Shown piece by piece: positions 55,759 through 64,000 of a stretch of 64,000 nt of DNA. The stretch comes from Sphingomonas sp. (GTDB taxonomy: Bacteria > Pseudomonadota > Alphaproteobacteria > Sphingomonadales > Sphingomonadaceae). The translations under genes were made by a program, and so were the position numbers. The stretch covers positions 21,564-85,563 of the forward strand of contig NZ_JAGHZV010000021.1 in the NCBI RefSeq assembly GCF_017745215.1. Direction: 5' to 3'. Under the pieces are notes generated by a model. That model had not been told where the DNA came from, did not search any database, and was given only the letters and a program-made list of their open reading frames with translations. Every line of letters begins with the position of its first letter. The stretch's first letter is position 1.

Positions 55759-57063
55759 ATGAGCCGGGTCCGGATCGACCGGACCTTCGCGCTGCTCTTC
55801 GTCGTGATGCTGGCGATCGCGGCGGGGAACAATGCGCTGCAATCGGTGCTGCCCGCGCTCGGCCGGTCGCTGGGGGCGAGCGATTCGATGGTGGCGATGG
55901 CCTTTTCGGTCTCGGCGCTGCTCTGGATGGTCGCCGCGCCCTATTGGGCGAATCGCTCCGAGCGGCAGGGGCGGCGCGCGATGGTGCTCGTCGGCGTCGC
56001 AGGATTCACCGTGTCGCAGGCGCTGTGCGGGGTGTTCCTCGTGCTCGGGATCAACGGCTGGCTCTCGCCGATCGCGACCTTTGTCGCCTTCATCCTCGGG
56101 CGGATGCTCTACGGCGGCTTCGGCTCGGCCGCGCCGCCGGCGGTGCAGGCGCTCGCGGCCGGGCGTACCAGCCGAGAGGAGCGGACCCGCGCGCTCACCC
56201 TGCTCGCCTCGGCTTTCGGGCTCGGCACGATCCTCGGGCCGGCGCTCGCGCCCTATCTGGTGCTCGGCCATCTCGGCGACCTCAAGCTGGGACTCGCCGG
56301 CCCCGCCTTCGCGTTCAGCGCGGCGGGTGCGGTGCTGTGGGTCGCGGTCGCGCGCTGGCTGCCGCGCGAGGAGGGCTCGGCGCATGGCGCGGCGGTCTCC
56401 TACCCGACGATCGGCGGCCAGGGCACCGGCGCGAGCGTGATCGCCGCCACGGCCGAGCGGGGCGAGCGCGTCGGCTATCTCGATCCGCGGGTGCGCGGCT
56501 GGATGATCGTCGGCTTCGTGATGGGCCATGCCCAGGTGATGGCTGGCCAGGCGATCGGCTTCCTGCTGATCGACCGGATGCACTTGCCCCCTATCGAGGC
56601 GATCCAGCCGACGGGCCTGGTGCTGATGATGGGCGCGGGTGCCTCGCTGCTCGCGCAATGGGGGCTGATCCCGCTGCTCGACCTCAAGCCGCGCCAGCTG
56701 GTGCTGTCGGGACTCGCGCTGTCGGCATTCGGCTGCGTGCTCACCGGCAGCGCGACGGGGCTCTACGGGATCGCGATCGGCTATGCGATCGCCTCGCTCG
56801 GCTTCGGCTTCGCGCGGCCGGGGTTCACGGCGGGCTCGTCGCTCGCGGTGGGGGCGGCGGCGCAAGGATCGGTGGCGGGCAAGGTCACGTCGGTCAACGG
56901 CGCCGTCTATGTCTTCGGGCCGTCGATCGGCATCGGCCTCTACGAGCTCTGGCGGCCGCTGCCTTACCTGACAGCGGCCGCCTGGCTCGTGATCCTCTGC
57001 GTCTATGCCTGGCTCAGCCTTCGCCCTTCGGACCGTGACCCCGGAGCATCCCCGGCGCAATGA
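55759..57063 (+). CDS. MFS transporter
   Basis: A 434-residue major facilitator with about 12 predicted membrane helices. The loop 2-3 motif is degenerate (PYWANRSERQGRRAMVLVG), and FILGRMLYGGFGSAAPPAVQALA is in helix 4. Substrate unknown; the pattern resembles drug or metabolite efflux pumps. The start is the ATG at 55759. Its last 50 bp overlap the convergent CDC48-like gene. Confidence 0.88.
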   Translation: MSRVRIDRTFALLFVVMLAIAAGNNALQSVLPALGRSLGASDSMVAMAFSVSALLWMVAAPYWANRSERQGRRAMVLVGVAGFTVSQALCGVFLVLGINGWLSPIATFVAFILGRMLYGGFGSAAPPAVQALAAGRTSREERTRALTLLASAFGLGTILGPALAPYLVLGHLGDLKLGLAGPAFAFSAAGAVLWVAVARWLPREEGSAHGAAVSYPTIGGQGTGASVIAATAERGERVGYLDPRVRGWMIVGFVMGHAQVMAGQAIGFLLIDRMHLPPIEAIQPTGLVLMMGAGASLLAQWGLIPLLDLKPRQLVLSGLALSAFGCVLTGSATGLYGIAIGYAIASLGFGFARPGFTAGSSLAVGAAAQGSVAGKVTSVNGAVYVFGPSIGIGLYELWRPLPYLTAAAWLVILCVYAWLSLRPSDRDPGASPAQ

Positions 57064-59308
57064 AGCCGATCGGCTGGATCGCCATCGCGTCCTGCTTCAG
57101 CCGGCCCGACATGTCCTCATATTCGCGTTCCATCTCCTCGGTGACCGTCGCGCGCGAATCGGCGAGCGCGGCCTCGAAATTGGCCATCGTCACTTCGCGC
57201 GCCTGAAGCGATTCGCGCAGCGCGATGAGCCCGGCGCGGCGGACGACGTCCTCGAGGTCGGCGCCGGTGAAGCGCTCGGCCCTGGTGGCGATCGAATCGA
57301 GGTCGACATCGCTCGCGAGCGGCATCTTCGCGGTCTGGATCCGCAGGATGCGCGCGCGTCCCTCGCGATCGGGCACGCCGACGTAGATCAGCTCGTCGAA
57401 CCGGCCCGGGCGGAGCAGTGCGGGGTCGACCAGGTTGGGCCGGTTGGTCGCGCCGATCACCACCACCGACTGGAGCTCCTCGAGCCCGTCCATCTCGGCG
57501 AGGATCGTGTTGACCACGCGCTCGGTGACTTGGGGCTCGCCCATGCCGCCGCCGCGCGCCGGCACGAGGCTGTCGATCTCGTCGATGAAGATCACGCACG
57601 GCGCGACCTGGCGGGCGCGGGCGAACAGCCGCGAGATCTGCTGCTCGCTCTCGCCATACCATTTGGAGAGCAGGTCGCTCGACTTGGTGGCGATGAAGTT
57701 CGCTTCCGATTCGCGCGCGACCGCCTTGGCGAGCAGCGTCTTGCCGGTGCCCGGCGGGCCATAGAGCAGGAAGCCCTTGGCCGGGCGGATGCCGAGCCGG
57801 CGGAACGCGTCGGGATCCTTGAGGGGCAGCTCGACGCCTTCCTTCAGCCGGATCTGCGCATCGTCGAGCCCGCCGACGTCGTCCCAATGGACCGTCGGCT
57901 TCTCGACCATCACTTCGCGCATTGCCGAAGGCTGGACGCGCTTCAGCGCCTCGAGGAAGTCGTCGCGCGTCACCGAGAGCGTGTCGAGCACTTCGGCCGG
58001 GATCGTCCCGTCCGAAAGGTCGAGCCTGGGCATGATCCGCCGCACCGCTTCGATCGCAGCCTCGCGGGTGAGCGCCGCCAGGTCGGCGCCGACGAAGCCG
58101 AAGGTGGTGCGGGCGAGCTCGGCGAGGTCAACGCCCTCGGCGAGCGGCATGCCGCGAGTGTGGATGCCCAGGATCTCGCGGCGGCCGCGATCGTCGGGCA
58201 CGCCGACCACGATCTCGCGGTCGAACCGGCCCGGCCGGCGCAGCGCCTCGTCGATCGCGTCGGGCCGGTTGGTCGCGGCGATGACGACGACGTTGGCGCG
58301 CGCCTCCAGCCCGTCCATCAGCGTGAGCAGCTGCGCGACGAGGCGCTTCTCGGCCTCGCCCGAGACCTGGCCGCGCTTGGGCGCGATCGAATCGATCTCG
58401 TCGATGAACACGATCGAGGGCGCGGTCTTGGCCGCCTCGGCGAACACGTCGCGCAGCCGCTTCTCCGATTCGCCATAGGCCGAGCCCATGATCTCCGGGC
58501 CGTTGATCAGCAGGAAGTTGGCGTCGCTCTCGTTGGCGACGGCGCGGGCGAGCCGGGTCTTGCCGGTGCCGGGCGGGCCGTGGAGCATCACGCCCTTGGG
58601 CGGATCGACGCCGAGGCGCTGGAACAGCTCGGGATAGCGCAGCGGCAGCTCGACCATCTCGCGGAGCTGGTCGATGGTGCCGGCCATGCCGCCGATGTCG
58701 TCATAGGTGACGTCGGCGCGGCGGCTTTCCTGCGCTTCCTCATATTCGGGACGCAGCTCGATCTCGGTGTTCTCGTCGATATGGACGATTCCCTTGGGCG
58801 TCGCCGAGATCACCGCGAGGCGGATCTCCTGCAGCGCATAGGCCGGCGCGCGGAGGTGCTGCGCGACCTGCGGCGGCATGTCCGAGACGCGGCCATGGCC
58901 GACGGTGGCGATCGTGTCGCCCTGCGCCACCGGCCGGCCGAAGAAGATGCGCTTGAGCGCCTGCGCCGAGCCCTGGAGGCGGAGGTTGGCCTGCGCCGGC
59001 GCGAGCACCACGCGAGTCGCGGGCTTCGATTGCGCCTTGCGCACTTCGACGAAGTCGCCCGCGCCGATCCCGGCGTTGGCGCGCTGGAGCCCGTCGATGC
59101 GGATCACCTCGAGGCCCTCGTCCTCGGAATAGGGCAGCACCGCGAGCGCGGGCGTCGTGCGCTTGCCGGAAATCTCGATTGCGTCGCCCTCGGTAATGCC
59201 CAGCGCGGCCATCGCGGCGCGCGGGATGTGCGCGAGCCCGCGTCCGCTGTCCTCAGGTCGTGCGTTCGCCACCTGTAGCCGGCGAACCACGCGTTCCTCG
59301 TCTGCCAT
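57014..59308 (-). CDS. CDC48 family AAA ATPase
   Basis: A 764-residue VCP/p97-like protein. The N-terminal double-psi barrel (about residues 1-180) is followed by two AAA modules: GPPGTGKTRLARAVANES with FIDEIDSIAPKRG, and GPPGTGKTLLAKAVARES with FIDEIDSLVPARG. It probably unfolds proteins for degradation or remodelling. The ATG at 59308 follows GGAGAG. The two P-loops and arginine-finger regions (ATNRPDAIDEALRRPGRFD) look intact. Confidence 0.94.
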   Translation of the reverse strand: MADEERVVRRLQVANARPEDSGRGLAHIPRAAMAALGITEGDAIEISGKRTTPALAVLPYSEDEGLEVIRIDGLQRANAGIGAGDFVEVRKAQSKPATRVVLAPAQANLRLQGSAQALKRIFFGRPVAQGDTIATVGHGRVSDMPPQVAQHLRAPAYALQEIRLAVISATPKGIVHIDENTEIELRPEYEEAQESRRADVTYDDIGGMAGTIDQLREMVELPLRYPELFQRLGVDPPKGVMLHGPPGTGKTRLARAVANESDANFLLINGPEIMGSAYGESEKRLRDVFAEAAKTAPSIVFIDEIDSIAPKRGQVSGEAEKRLVAQLLTLMDGLEARANVVVIAATNRPDAIDEALRRPGRFDREIVVGVPDDRGRREILGIHTRGMPLAEGVDLAELARTTFGFVGADLAALTREAAIEAVRRIMPRLDLSDGTIPAEVLDTLSVTRDDFLEALKRVQPSAMREVMVEKPTVHWDDVGGLDDAQIRLKEGVELPLKDPDAFRRLGIRPAKGFLLYGPPGTGKTLLAKAVARESEANFIATKSSDLLSKWYGESEQQISRLFARARQVAPCVIFIDEIDSLVPARGGGMGEPQVTERVVNTILAEMDGLEELQSVVVIGATNRPNLVDPALLRPGRFDELIYVGVPDREGRARILRIQTAKMPLASDVDLDSIATRAERFTGADLEDVVRRAGLIALRESLQAREVTMANFEAALADSRATVTEEMEREYEDMSGRLKQDAMAIQPIGFIAPGMLRGHGPKGEG

Positions 59309-59410
59309 TTCTGCTCTCTCCTGGGGCACCCGAAAGCGCGCAACATAGGGAGGCGGTTCCGGCTCTGCGAGGGGACTAGCCGAAAGGATGGGCGCAACCC
59401 CGCGCGGACC

Positions 59411-59438
59411 AAAAAAAAGGCCGAGCAGATGCCCGGCC
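59411..59438 (-). terminator. Minus-strand intrinsic terminator upstream of the CDC48-like gene
   Basis: On the minus strand GGCCGGGCATCTGCTCGGCC is followed by eight T residues. The stem is GC-rich with one mismatch. It would end a minus-strand transcript coming from 59.45-59.7 kb, before the CDC48 start. Confidence 0.7.
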
Positions 59439-59475
59439 GTGAAAGGTTTAGGAGAGGATGCCTGAAAGGCACGAG

Positions 59476-59616
59476 TTATGTGCAGTGCGGCGAGAATTTG
59501 TGCAAGTGCGAAATCATTTCGGTGTAATTGTCATACTTGCAATCGTATCGCTGCGGAACGATAAAGGGGAAATCAGGTGTATGGCGCGGCTCGGTTTGCG
59601 CAAATGCTCGATTCAT
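59476..59616 (-). CDS. Possible 46-residue small protein ending before a terminator
   Basis: The frame MNRAFAQTEPRHTPDFPFIV … HKFSPHCT lies on the minus strand in AT-richer DNA, with an intrinsic terminator 38 bp downstream. There is no convincing Shine-Dalgarno, and the frame could be extended to 80 residues. It is not recognised and may be chance or part of an untranslated small RNA. A 61-residue frame (59458-59643) on the plus strand competes. Confidence 0.25.
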   Translation of the reverse strand: MNRAFAQTEPRHTPDFPFIVPQRYDCKYDNYTEMISHLHKFSPHCT

Positions 59617-59650
59617 GATTCTGACGCACCGCAACAACAATAGAGCGAGG

Positions 59651-60541
59651 ATGCGACGGCTTCCCCCCCTTACGGCGATCGAGGCGTTCGTGCAGGTGGC
59701 ACGGCTGGGCTCGATCAAGGCTGCCGCGGAAGAGCTGGCGCTCTCCTCGCCCGCGCTCAGCCGGCGCGTTCAGGCGCTCGAGCGCTTCATCGGCAAGCCG
59801 CTGTTCGAGCGCCGCCACCAGGCGCTCAAGCTCAATGACGACGGCGAGCGGCTGCTCGGGCTGATCGCGCCGGCGCTCGACAACATGACTGACGCGGTCG
59901 AGGCGATGACGAGCGGCGCCGAGCTGCTCCGCCTCCGCCTCGGCGTGCTTCCGCTGTTCGCCACGCAGCGGCTGATGCCGCACATGGCCGACCTCAAGCT
60001 CAAGCACCCCCAGCTCCACCTCGACGTCGACACTGCGGGCCACGGCGTCGCGCGGCTAGGCGACGGGCTCGACGCCGCGATCGTGATCGCGCGCGACATC
60101 GATCCCACGCTCTACGCGCGGCGGCTCGATCGCAACCGGGTGCACGTGATCGCGGCGCGCTCGCTGGTGGAGGGTCCCAATCCGGTGACGCGCCCCGAGC
60201 AGCTCGCGGGGCTGACCGCGCTGATCCACCGCGACATGCCCGACACCTTCACGGCCTGGCGTGCCGCGGCGGGCGTGCCCGAGGTCGAGCCGGCGGCGGT
60301 CGACCATTTCGATTCGGGCCAGCTGATGCTCGAGGCGGCGGCGCAGGGGCTCGGCGTCGCCTTCATGCTCGAATCGCACTTCGAAGCGGCGCGCGACCCG
60401 CGGCTGGTCCAGCTCTTCGACCTCACGGTCGACAGCCACTACAGCTATTGGTTCGTCTGCCGCCCGCGCGCGCTCGCGCAGCGCCCGGTGCGGCTGTTCC
60501 ACGACTGGCTGGTCGAGGCGCTGGGCGCGGAGCCGGATTAG
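59651..60541 (+). CDS. LysR family transcriptional regulator (GcvA-like)
   Basis: A 296-residue LysR regulator: HTH in LTAIEAFVQVARLGSIKAAAEELALSSPALSRRVQALE, then an effector domain with LFERRHQALKLNDDGERLL at the hinge. The ATG at 59651 fits the family. The roughly 200-bp AT-rich upstream region has a TGCAAGT…ACTTGCA dyad around CGAAATCATTTCG, which could be its own binding site. Confidence 0.9.
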   Translation: MRRLPPLTAIEAFVQVARLGSIKAAAEELALSSPALSRRVQALERFIGKPLFERRHQALKLNDDGERLLGLIAPALDNMTDAVEAMTSGAELLRLRLGVLPLFATQRLMPHMADLKLKHPQLHLDVDTAGHGVARLGDGLDAAIVIARDIDPTLYARRLDRNRVHVIAARSLVEGPNPVTRPEQLAGLTALIHRDMPDTFTAWRAAAGVPEVEPAAVDHFDSGQLMLEAAAQGLGVAFMLESHFEAARDPRLVQLFDLTVDSHYSYWFVCRPRALAQRPVRLFHDWLVEALGAEPD

Positions 60542-60568
60542 CGCCTTCCGGCCGCCGAACAGCTCAAC

Positions 60569-60648
60569 CGTCACTCCGGCGAAAGCCGGGACCCGGTCAC
60601 GAGCGACGTCCTGTGTGGCCCTGGGCTCCGGCTTTCGCCGGGGTGACG
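60569..60648. repeat. REP-like palindromic repeat, copy 3
   Basis: An 80-bp inverted repeat starting CGTCACTCCGGCGAAAGCC with a matching right arm ending GGGGTGACG. Both arms carry compensating changes relative to the other copies (ACTCC/GGGGT in place of ATCCC/GGGAT). It sits between the convergent ends of the LysR gene and ppiB. Confidence 0.85.
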
Positions 60649-60658
60649 AGCAGACAGC

Positions 60659-61123
60659 TTACTCCGCCCGCGCCTTGACGATCTTGCCGGGGTTGCGCGG
60701 CGGCTCTCCCTTGGGGAGCGCGTCGACATGCTCCATGCCTTGGGTCACTTCGCCCCACACAGTGTATTGCCGGTCGAGGAAGGTCGCGTCGTCGAGGCAG
60801 ATGAAGAACTGCGAATTGGCGCTGTTCGGGTTCATCGTGCGCGCCATCGAGCAGACCCCGCGGACGTGCGGCTCGTCGCTGAACTCCTGCGCCATGTCGG
60901 GGAGGTCCGAGCCGCCCGAGCCGCGGCCGGTCGGGTCGCCGCCCTGCGCCATGAATCCGTCGATCACGCGGTGGAACACCACGCCGTCGTAGAAGCCCGA
61001 ATTGGCGAGCGTCGCGATCCGCTCGACATGGTTGGGCGCAAGGTCGGGGCGCAGCTTGATGACGACGTCGCCAGTGTCGTCGCCGCTGTCGAGGGTCAGC
61101 ACCAGCGTGGTGAATTCGGACAT
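60659..61123 (-). CDS. ppiB: Cyclophilin-type peptidyl-prolyl cis-trans isomerase
   Basis: A cytoplasmic single-domain cyclophilin of 154 residues (no signal peptide). The motifs FHRVIDGFMAQGGDPTGRGSGG and NSANSQFFICLDD form the active site. The ATG at 61123 follows TTGGAGG and is preferred to the ORF-track start 11 codons upstream. It is divergent from mgtE. Confidence 0.95.
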   Translation of the reverse strand: MSEFTTLVLTLDSGDDTGDVVIKLRPDLAPNHVERIATLANSGFYDGVVFHRVIDGFMAQGGDPTGRGSGGSDLPDMAQEFSDEPHVRGVCSMARTMNPNSANSQFFICLDDATFLDRQYTVWGEVTQGMEHVDALPKGEPPRNPGKIVKARAE

Positions 61124-61235
61124 TTGGGCCTCCAAGGGACAGAATTGGCCGCGCACCTAGGCGTTGGGACCCCGACTTGCAAATCCGCGTGCCCCGGCTA
61201 GGAGAGGCCGGGGTCGCAAGCGGGAGGTTCGGAGC

Positions 61236-62639
61236 ATGAGCGAAGCCGATCTCCACGGCGAGCAGCCGGCGCCCGACACCGGCCTCGACGAAGACGACCG
61301 CCTCAAGCCCGAGTTCGTCGATGCGGTGCTCGCCGCGGTCGAGGCGGGCGACGCCGAGGCCGCGCACGCCAAGGTCGCTCGCCTCCACCCCGCCGACATC
61401 GCCGACCTCGTCGAGCTGACTCCGGCCGAGGAGCGCCCCGCGCTCGTCTCGGCGATCGCCGACCTGATCGACGGCGACGTGCTCGCCGAGATGAACGACT
61501 GGGTGCGCGAGGCGCTGGTCGACGCGCTCGAGCCGCACCAGGTGGCGGACATCGCCGCCGAGCTCGATACCGACGACGCCGTCGCGATCATCGAGGACAT
61601 GGACGCCGAGGATCAGCGCGAGGTGCTCCGCGCGCTCGACCCCGACGACCGCGCCGCGATCGAGGAAGCGCTCTCTTACCCCGAGGAATCCGCCGGCCGC
61701 CTGATGCAGCGCGAGCTGATCGCGGTGCCCGAGCATTGGACCGTCGGCGACGTGCTCGACTATCTCCGCGGCAGCGAGGACCTCACCACCGATTTCTGGG
61801 AGATCTTCGTCGTCGATCCGGCGCACAAGCCGATCGGCACCTGCGCGCTCTCCTGGGTGCTGCGCACCCCGCGCTCGGTATCGATGAGTGACGTCATGAA
61901 GCGCGAGCAGACGCTCATCCCGGTCGACATGGACCAGGAGGAGGTGGCGCTGCGCTTCCAGAAATATGCGCTGATCTCGGCCGCGGTGGTCGATGCCAAC
62001 GGCCGGCTGGTCGGCATGATCACGGTGGACGACGTCGTCCACATCATCTCCGAGGAAGCCGGCGAGGACATCCTGCGCCTGTCCGGCGCCGGCGAAGGCG
62101 ACATCAACGAGCCGGTGATCGACAGCTACAAGGGCCGCGTGCGCTGGCTGATCACCAACCTCGGCACCGCGCTGGTCGCCGCGACGATCATCAGCCTGTT
62201 CGAGAGCACGATTGCGCGGATGGTGACGCTCGCCGCGCTGATGCCGATCGTCGCGGGCGTCGGCGGCAACGCCGGTACCCAGACGATGGCGGTGACGGTG
62301 CGCGCGCTCGCCACCAACCAGCTCACCCAGTCGAACAGCGTCCGCGCGATCCGCCGCGAGCTGGCGATCGCGCTGCTCAACGGCTCGACCGTGGCGGCCG
62401 TGATCGGGATGGCGACGGCCTTCGTCTTCTGGAACGCGCATCTCGGCGCGGTGATCGCGGCGGCGATGCTCGCCAACATCGTGATCGCGGGGCTGGCGGG
62501 CGTGGTCGTGCCGCTGGCGCTCGACCGGTTCAGGGCCGACCCCGCGGTCGCCTCGTCGATCTTCGTGACGATGACCACCGATTCGATGGGCTTCCTGGCG
62601 TTCCTCGGCCTCGCCAGCGCAAGCGGTCTGGTCGGTTGA
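61236..62639 (+). CDS. mgtE: Magnesium transporter MgtE
   Basis: A Mg2+ channel/transporter of 467 residues. The N-terminal superhelical domain (about 25-135, HPADIADLVELT), tandem CBS domains (about 145-260, with VGDVLDYLRGSEDLTTDFWEIFVVD) and a C-terminal five-helix membrane domain with PIVAGVGGNAGTQTMAV are all present. The start is the ATG at 61236, with GGAG just upstream. Confidence 0.95.
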   Translation: MSEADLHGEQPAPDTGLDEDDRLKPEFVDAVLAAVEAGDAEAAHAKVARLHPADIADLVELTPAEERPALVSAIADLIDGDVLAEMNDWVREALVDALEPHQVADIAAELDTDDAVAIIEDMDAEDQREVLRALDPDDRAAIEEALSYPEESAGRLMQRELIAVPEHWTVGDVLDYLRGSEDLTTDFWEIFVVDPAHKPIGTCALSWVLRTPRSVSMSDVMKREQTLIPVDMDQEEVALRFQKYALISAAVVDANGRLVGMITVDDVVHIISEEAGEDILRLSGAGEGDINEPVIDSYKGRVRWLITNLGTALVAATIISLFESTIARMVTLAALMPIVAGVGGNAGTQTMAVTVRALATNQLTQSNSVRAIRRELAIALLNGSTVAAVIGMATAFVFWNAHLGAVIAAAMLANIVIAGLAGVVVPLALDRFRADPAVASSIFVTMTTDSMGFLAFLGLASASGLVG

Positions 62640-62670
62640 TTGCAGCGGTTTCGCGCCCCAGATTAGCGAC

Positions 62671-63069
62671 GTGCCACTCCATCTGACCAAAGTCGCCTTC
62701 GGTTGCGACTCCGTAGAATATCTCGCCCAGCGCCTCGCCTCGCGCGGGGAGGCCTGGGGGCTGACCACGCGCTATCTGCCCAAGCGCCACGAGGAGATCG
62801 GCGGCGAAGGATCGCTGTTCTGGATTCTCAAGCACCAGCTGGTCGGCCGCACCCCGATCGTCGGGTTCAGCGAGGCCGAAGGCGGGCGCACCGCGATCCT
62901 GATGGAACCGCGGCTGATCCTGGTCGCCAACCGCCCCAAGCGCGCGCACCAGGGCTGGCGCTATCTCGAGGATGCGGATGCGCCCAAGGATCTGGGCGAA
63001 GCCGGGGCAGGGCTGGACGAACTGCCGCCCGCGCTGATGGGCGAGCTGGCGGGGCTGGGGCTGATCTGA
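62671..63069 (+). CDS. DUF1489 family protein
   Basis: A 132-residue protein with the DUF1489 pattern (MPLHLTKVAFGCDSVEYLAQRL, then ILKHQLVGRTPIVGF and RAHQGWRYL). The family is alphaproteobacterial and of unknown role. The start is a GTG 31 bp after mgtE. Confidence 0.88.
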   Translation: MPLHLTKVAFGCDSVEYLAQRLASRGEAWGLTTRYLPKRHEEIGGEGSLFWILKHQLVGRTPIVGFSEAEGGRTAILMEPRLILVANRPKRAHQGWRYLEDADAPKDLGEAGAGLDELPPALMGELAGLGLI

Positions 63070-63143
63070 TTTCGCCGCGGCGGATTCCAGTGCCGCCGTC
63101 CAGCCGCTACACCCGGTGAATCGCAACAGCCAGGGAGAGCGGG

Positions 63144-63716
63144 ATGCCGGAATCCGGCGCCATCATGATTCGCCGGAGGACACCGGAATCCGCCGCAATG
63201 GTGGCCAGCGTGCAGCGCGCCATGGCGATCACGCCGAAGCTGAACCGGCTCGAATATGGTGATGCGGACGCGATCCGCGCGCTGTTCGGCGAGCTGATCG
63301 GCGCCGAGCTGGACGAACGCTTCTCGCTGATCCCGCCCTTCTACACCACCGGCGGCGAGAATATCCGGATCGGGCGCAACGTCTTCATCAACCAGAATTG
63401 CACGATGTACGATCTCGGCGGAATCGAGATCGGCGACGATGTGCTGATCGGCCCCAATGTCAGCCTGATCACCTCGGGCCATCCGATCGAGCCCGAGGAG
63501 CGGCGCGAGGGCGTGACCGCCGCGCCGATCACGATCGGGCGCAACGTCTGGATCGCGGCGGGAGTGACGGTGATCGGCGGCGTGTCGATCGGCGACAACT
63601 CGGTGGTGGCAGCAGGCTCGGTCGTCACCCGCGACGTGCCGCCGAACAGCCTGGTCGGCGGCAATCCCGCGCGTCTGATCCGCGCGATCGGCGAAGACCG
63701 AAGCGCGGCGCCCTAG
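63144..63716 (+). CDS. Hexapeptide-repeat O-acetyltransferase (NodL/Maa-like)
   Basis: A 190-residue left-handed beta-helix acetyltransferase. Hexapeptide repeats run from about residue 70 (IRIGRNVFINQNCTMYDLGGIEIGDDVLIGPNVSLITSGHPIEP, with catalytic His), then ITIGRNVWIAAGVTVIGGVSIGDNSVVAAGSVVT. It probably acetylates a sugar with acetyl-CoA; the acceptor is unknown. The N-terminus may begin at a later ATG (63165 or 63198). Confidence 0.9.
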   Translation: MPESGAIMIRRRTPESAAMVASVQRAMAITPKLNRLEYGDADAIRALFGELIGAELDERFSLIPPFYTTGGENIRIGRNVFINQNCTMYDLGGIEIGDDVLIGPNVSLITSGHPIEPEERREGVTAAPITIGRNVWIAAGVTVIGGVSIGDNSVVAAGSVVTRDVPPNSLVGGNPARLIRAIGEDRSAAP

Positions 63717-64000
63717 TTCACCAGCAGCGGATAGGCGTTCCGGAACGCCGCCACCTTGGGCTTGTCGTAGCGCACGATGTAGGGGTGCGTCGGGTTCCGC
63801 CAGAAGAAGTCCTGGTGATAGGCCTCGGCGGGATAAAAGGCGCCGCTCTCCAGCTTGGTGACGATCGGCTTGGGAAAGGCCTTCGCCTTGGTCAGCTGGG
63901 CGATATAGGCGGCGGCGACGCTGCGCTGCTCGTCATCCTGCGGGAAGATCGCCGAGCGATAGCTGGGGCCGGTATCGGGATATTGGCGGTTGAGCTGGGT
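63713..64000 (-). CDS. msrA: Peptide-methionine (S)-S-oxide reductase, 3' part only
   Basis: The last 95 codons of MsrA, cut off by the window edge. Reading the minus strand gives TQLNRQYPDTGPSYRSAIFP, then AFYPAEAYHQDFF and ending NAYPLLVN. GPSYRSAIF and YHQDF are MsrA signatures; the catalytic GCFW motif would lie outside the window. Its stop overlaps the stop of the convergent acetyltransferase gene. Confidence 0.9.
   Translation of the reverse strand, partial: TQLNRQYPDTGPSYRSAIFPQDDEQRSVAAAYIAQLTKAKAFPKPIVTKLESGAFYPAEAYHQDFFWRNPTHPYIVRYDKPKVAAFRNAYPLLVN

Overview
The window is about 64 kb of GC-rich, densely coding chromosome from an alphaproteobacterium, most likely a sphingomonad (Sphingomonas or a close relative). 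The evidence is the imuA-imuB-dnaE2 mutagenesis cassette, GTTC-N7-GTTC type LexA boxes, GANTC (CcrM-type) sites, DUF1489/DUF1491/DUF3576 proteins, a ubiquinone hydroxylase, and the neighbourhood parB-parA-rsmG-mnmG-mnmE ... rho-hemJ-hemE // ppsR-maf-aroE-coaE-dnaQ. I found no rRNA, tRNA, CRISPR array, prophage, transposase or clear genomic island. Most neighbouring genes touch or overlap by 4 bp (ATGA, GTGA, TTGA).

Layout. 1-5 kb: acetyltransferase, chorismate synthase (aroC), two small envelope proteins, purA and a fumarylacetoacetate-hydrolase family enzyme. 5.3-11.6 kb: thpR, dnaE2, imuB and imuA as one SOS-type operon on the minus strand behind a perfect LexA box. 11.8-16.2 kb: a branched-chain 2-oxoacid dehydrogenase operon (E1 alpha, E1 beta, E2) with a Tat-type alpha/beta hydrolase inserted between the E1 subunits. 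16.2-25.9 kb: ubiquinone hydroxylase, ftsK, lolA, an intrinsic terminator, a 140-bp MITE-like palindrome, xth, ribA, an exoribonuclease-like gene, a HAD phosphatase, yggS, a thiE-like gene and a predicted outer-membrane protein. 26-30.8 kb: DUF3576 lipoprotein, leuS, lptE, holA.

31-49.8 kb is the replication and segregation core. parB, parA, rsmG, mnmG and mnmE contain or flank three palindromic parS sites. About 7.5-10 kb further on, between hemE and ppsR, lies a 310-bp intergenic region with several DnaA-box-like 9-mers, an AT-rich stretch and nine GANTC sites in 236 bp. This has the gene context of the Caulobacter origin and is the probable chromosomal oriC. Genes to its left mostly run on the minus strand and genes to its right run on the plus strand (ppsR, maf, aroE, coaE, dnaQ, hpf, ptsN, PaaI-type thioesterase, DUF1491, SleB-type hydrolase, mmcB), so transcription mostly points away from the origin. 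mmcB carries a second perfect LexA box.

49.8-64 kb: ankyrin protein, SCO copper chaperone, YcgN-type Cys-cluster protein, DUF45 metallopeptidase, an unrecognised protein, PBP1A, msrB, an MFS transporter, a CDC48-type AAA ATPase, a LysR regulator, ppiB, mgtE, DUF1489, a hexapeptide acetyltransferase, and the 3' end of msrA at the edge. A dispersed REP-like palindrome (core CGTCATCCCGGCGAAAGCC) occurs as three full copies and one half copy in intergenic gaps.

Most genes are conserved housekeeping. I see no convincing undescribed defence or biosynthetic system. The most interesting content is cis-acting: the oriC/GANTC/parS landscape, an apparent CTG start for hemE beside the origin, the nested palindromic element, and a candidate small RNA.
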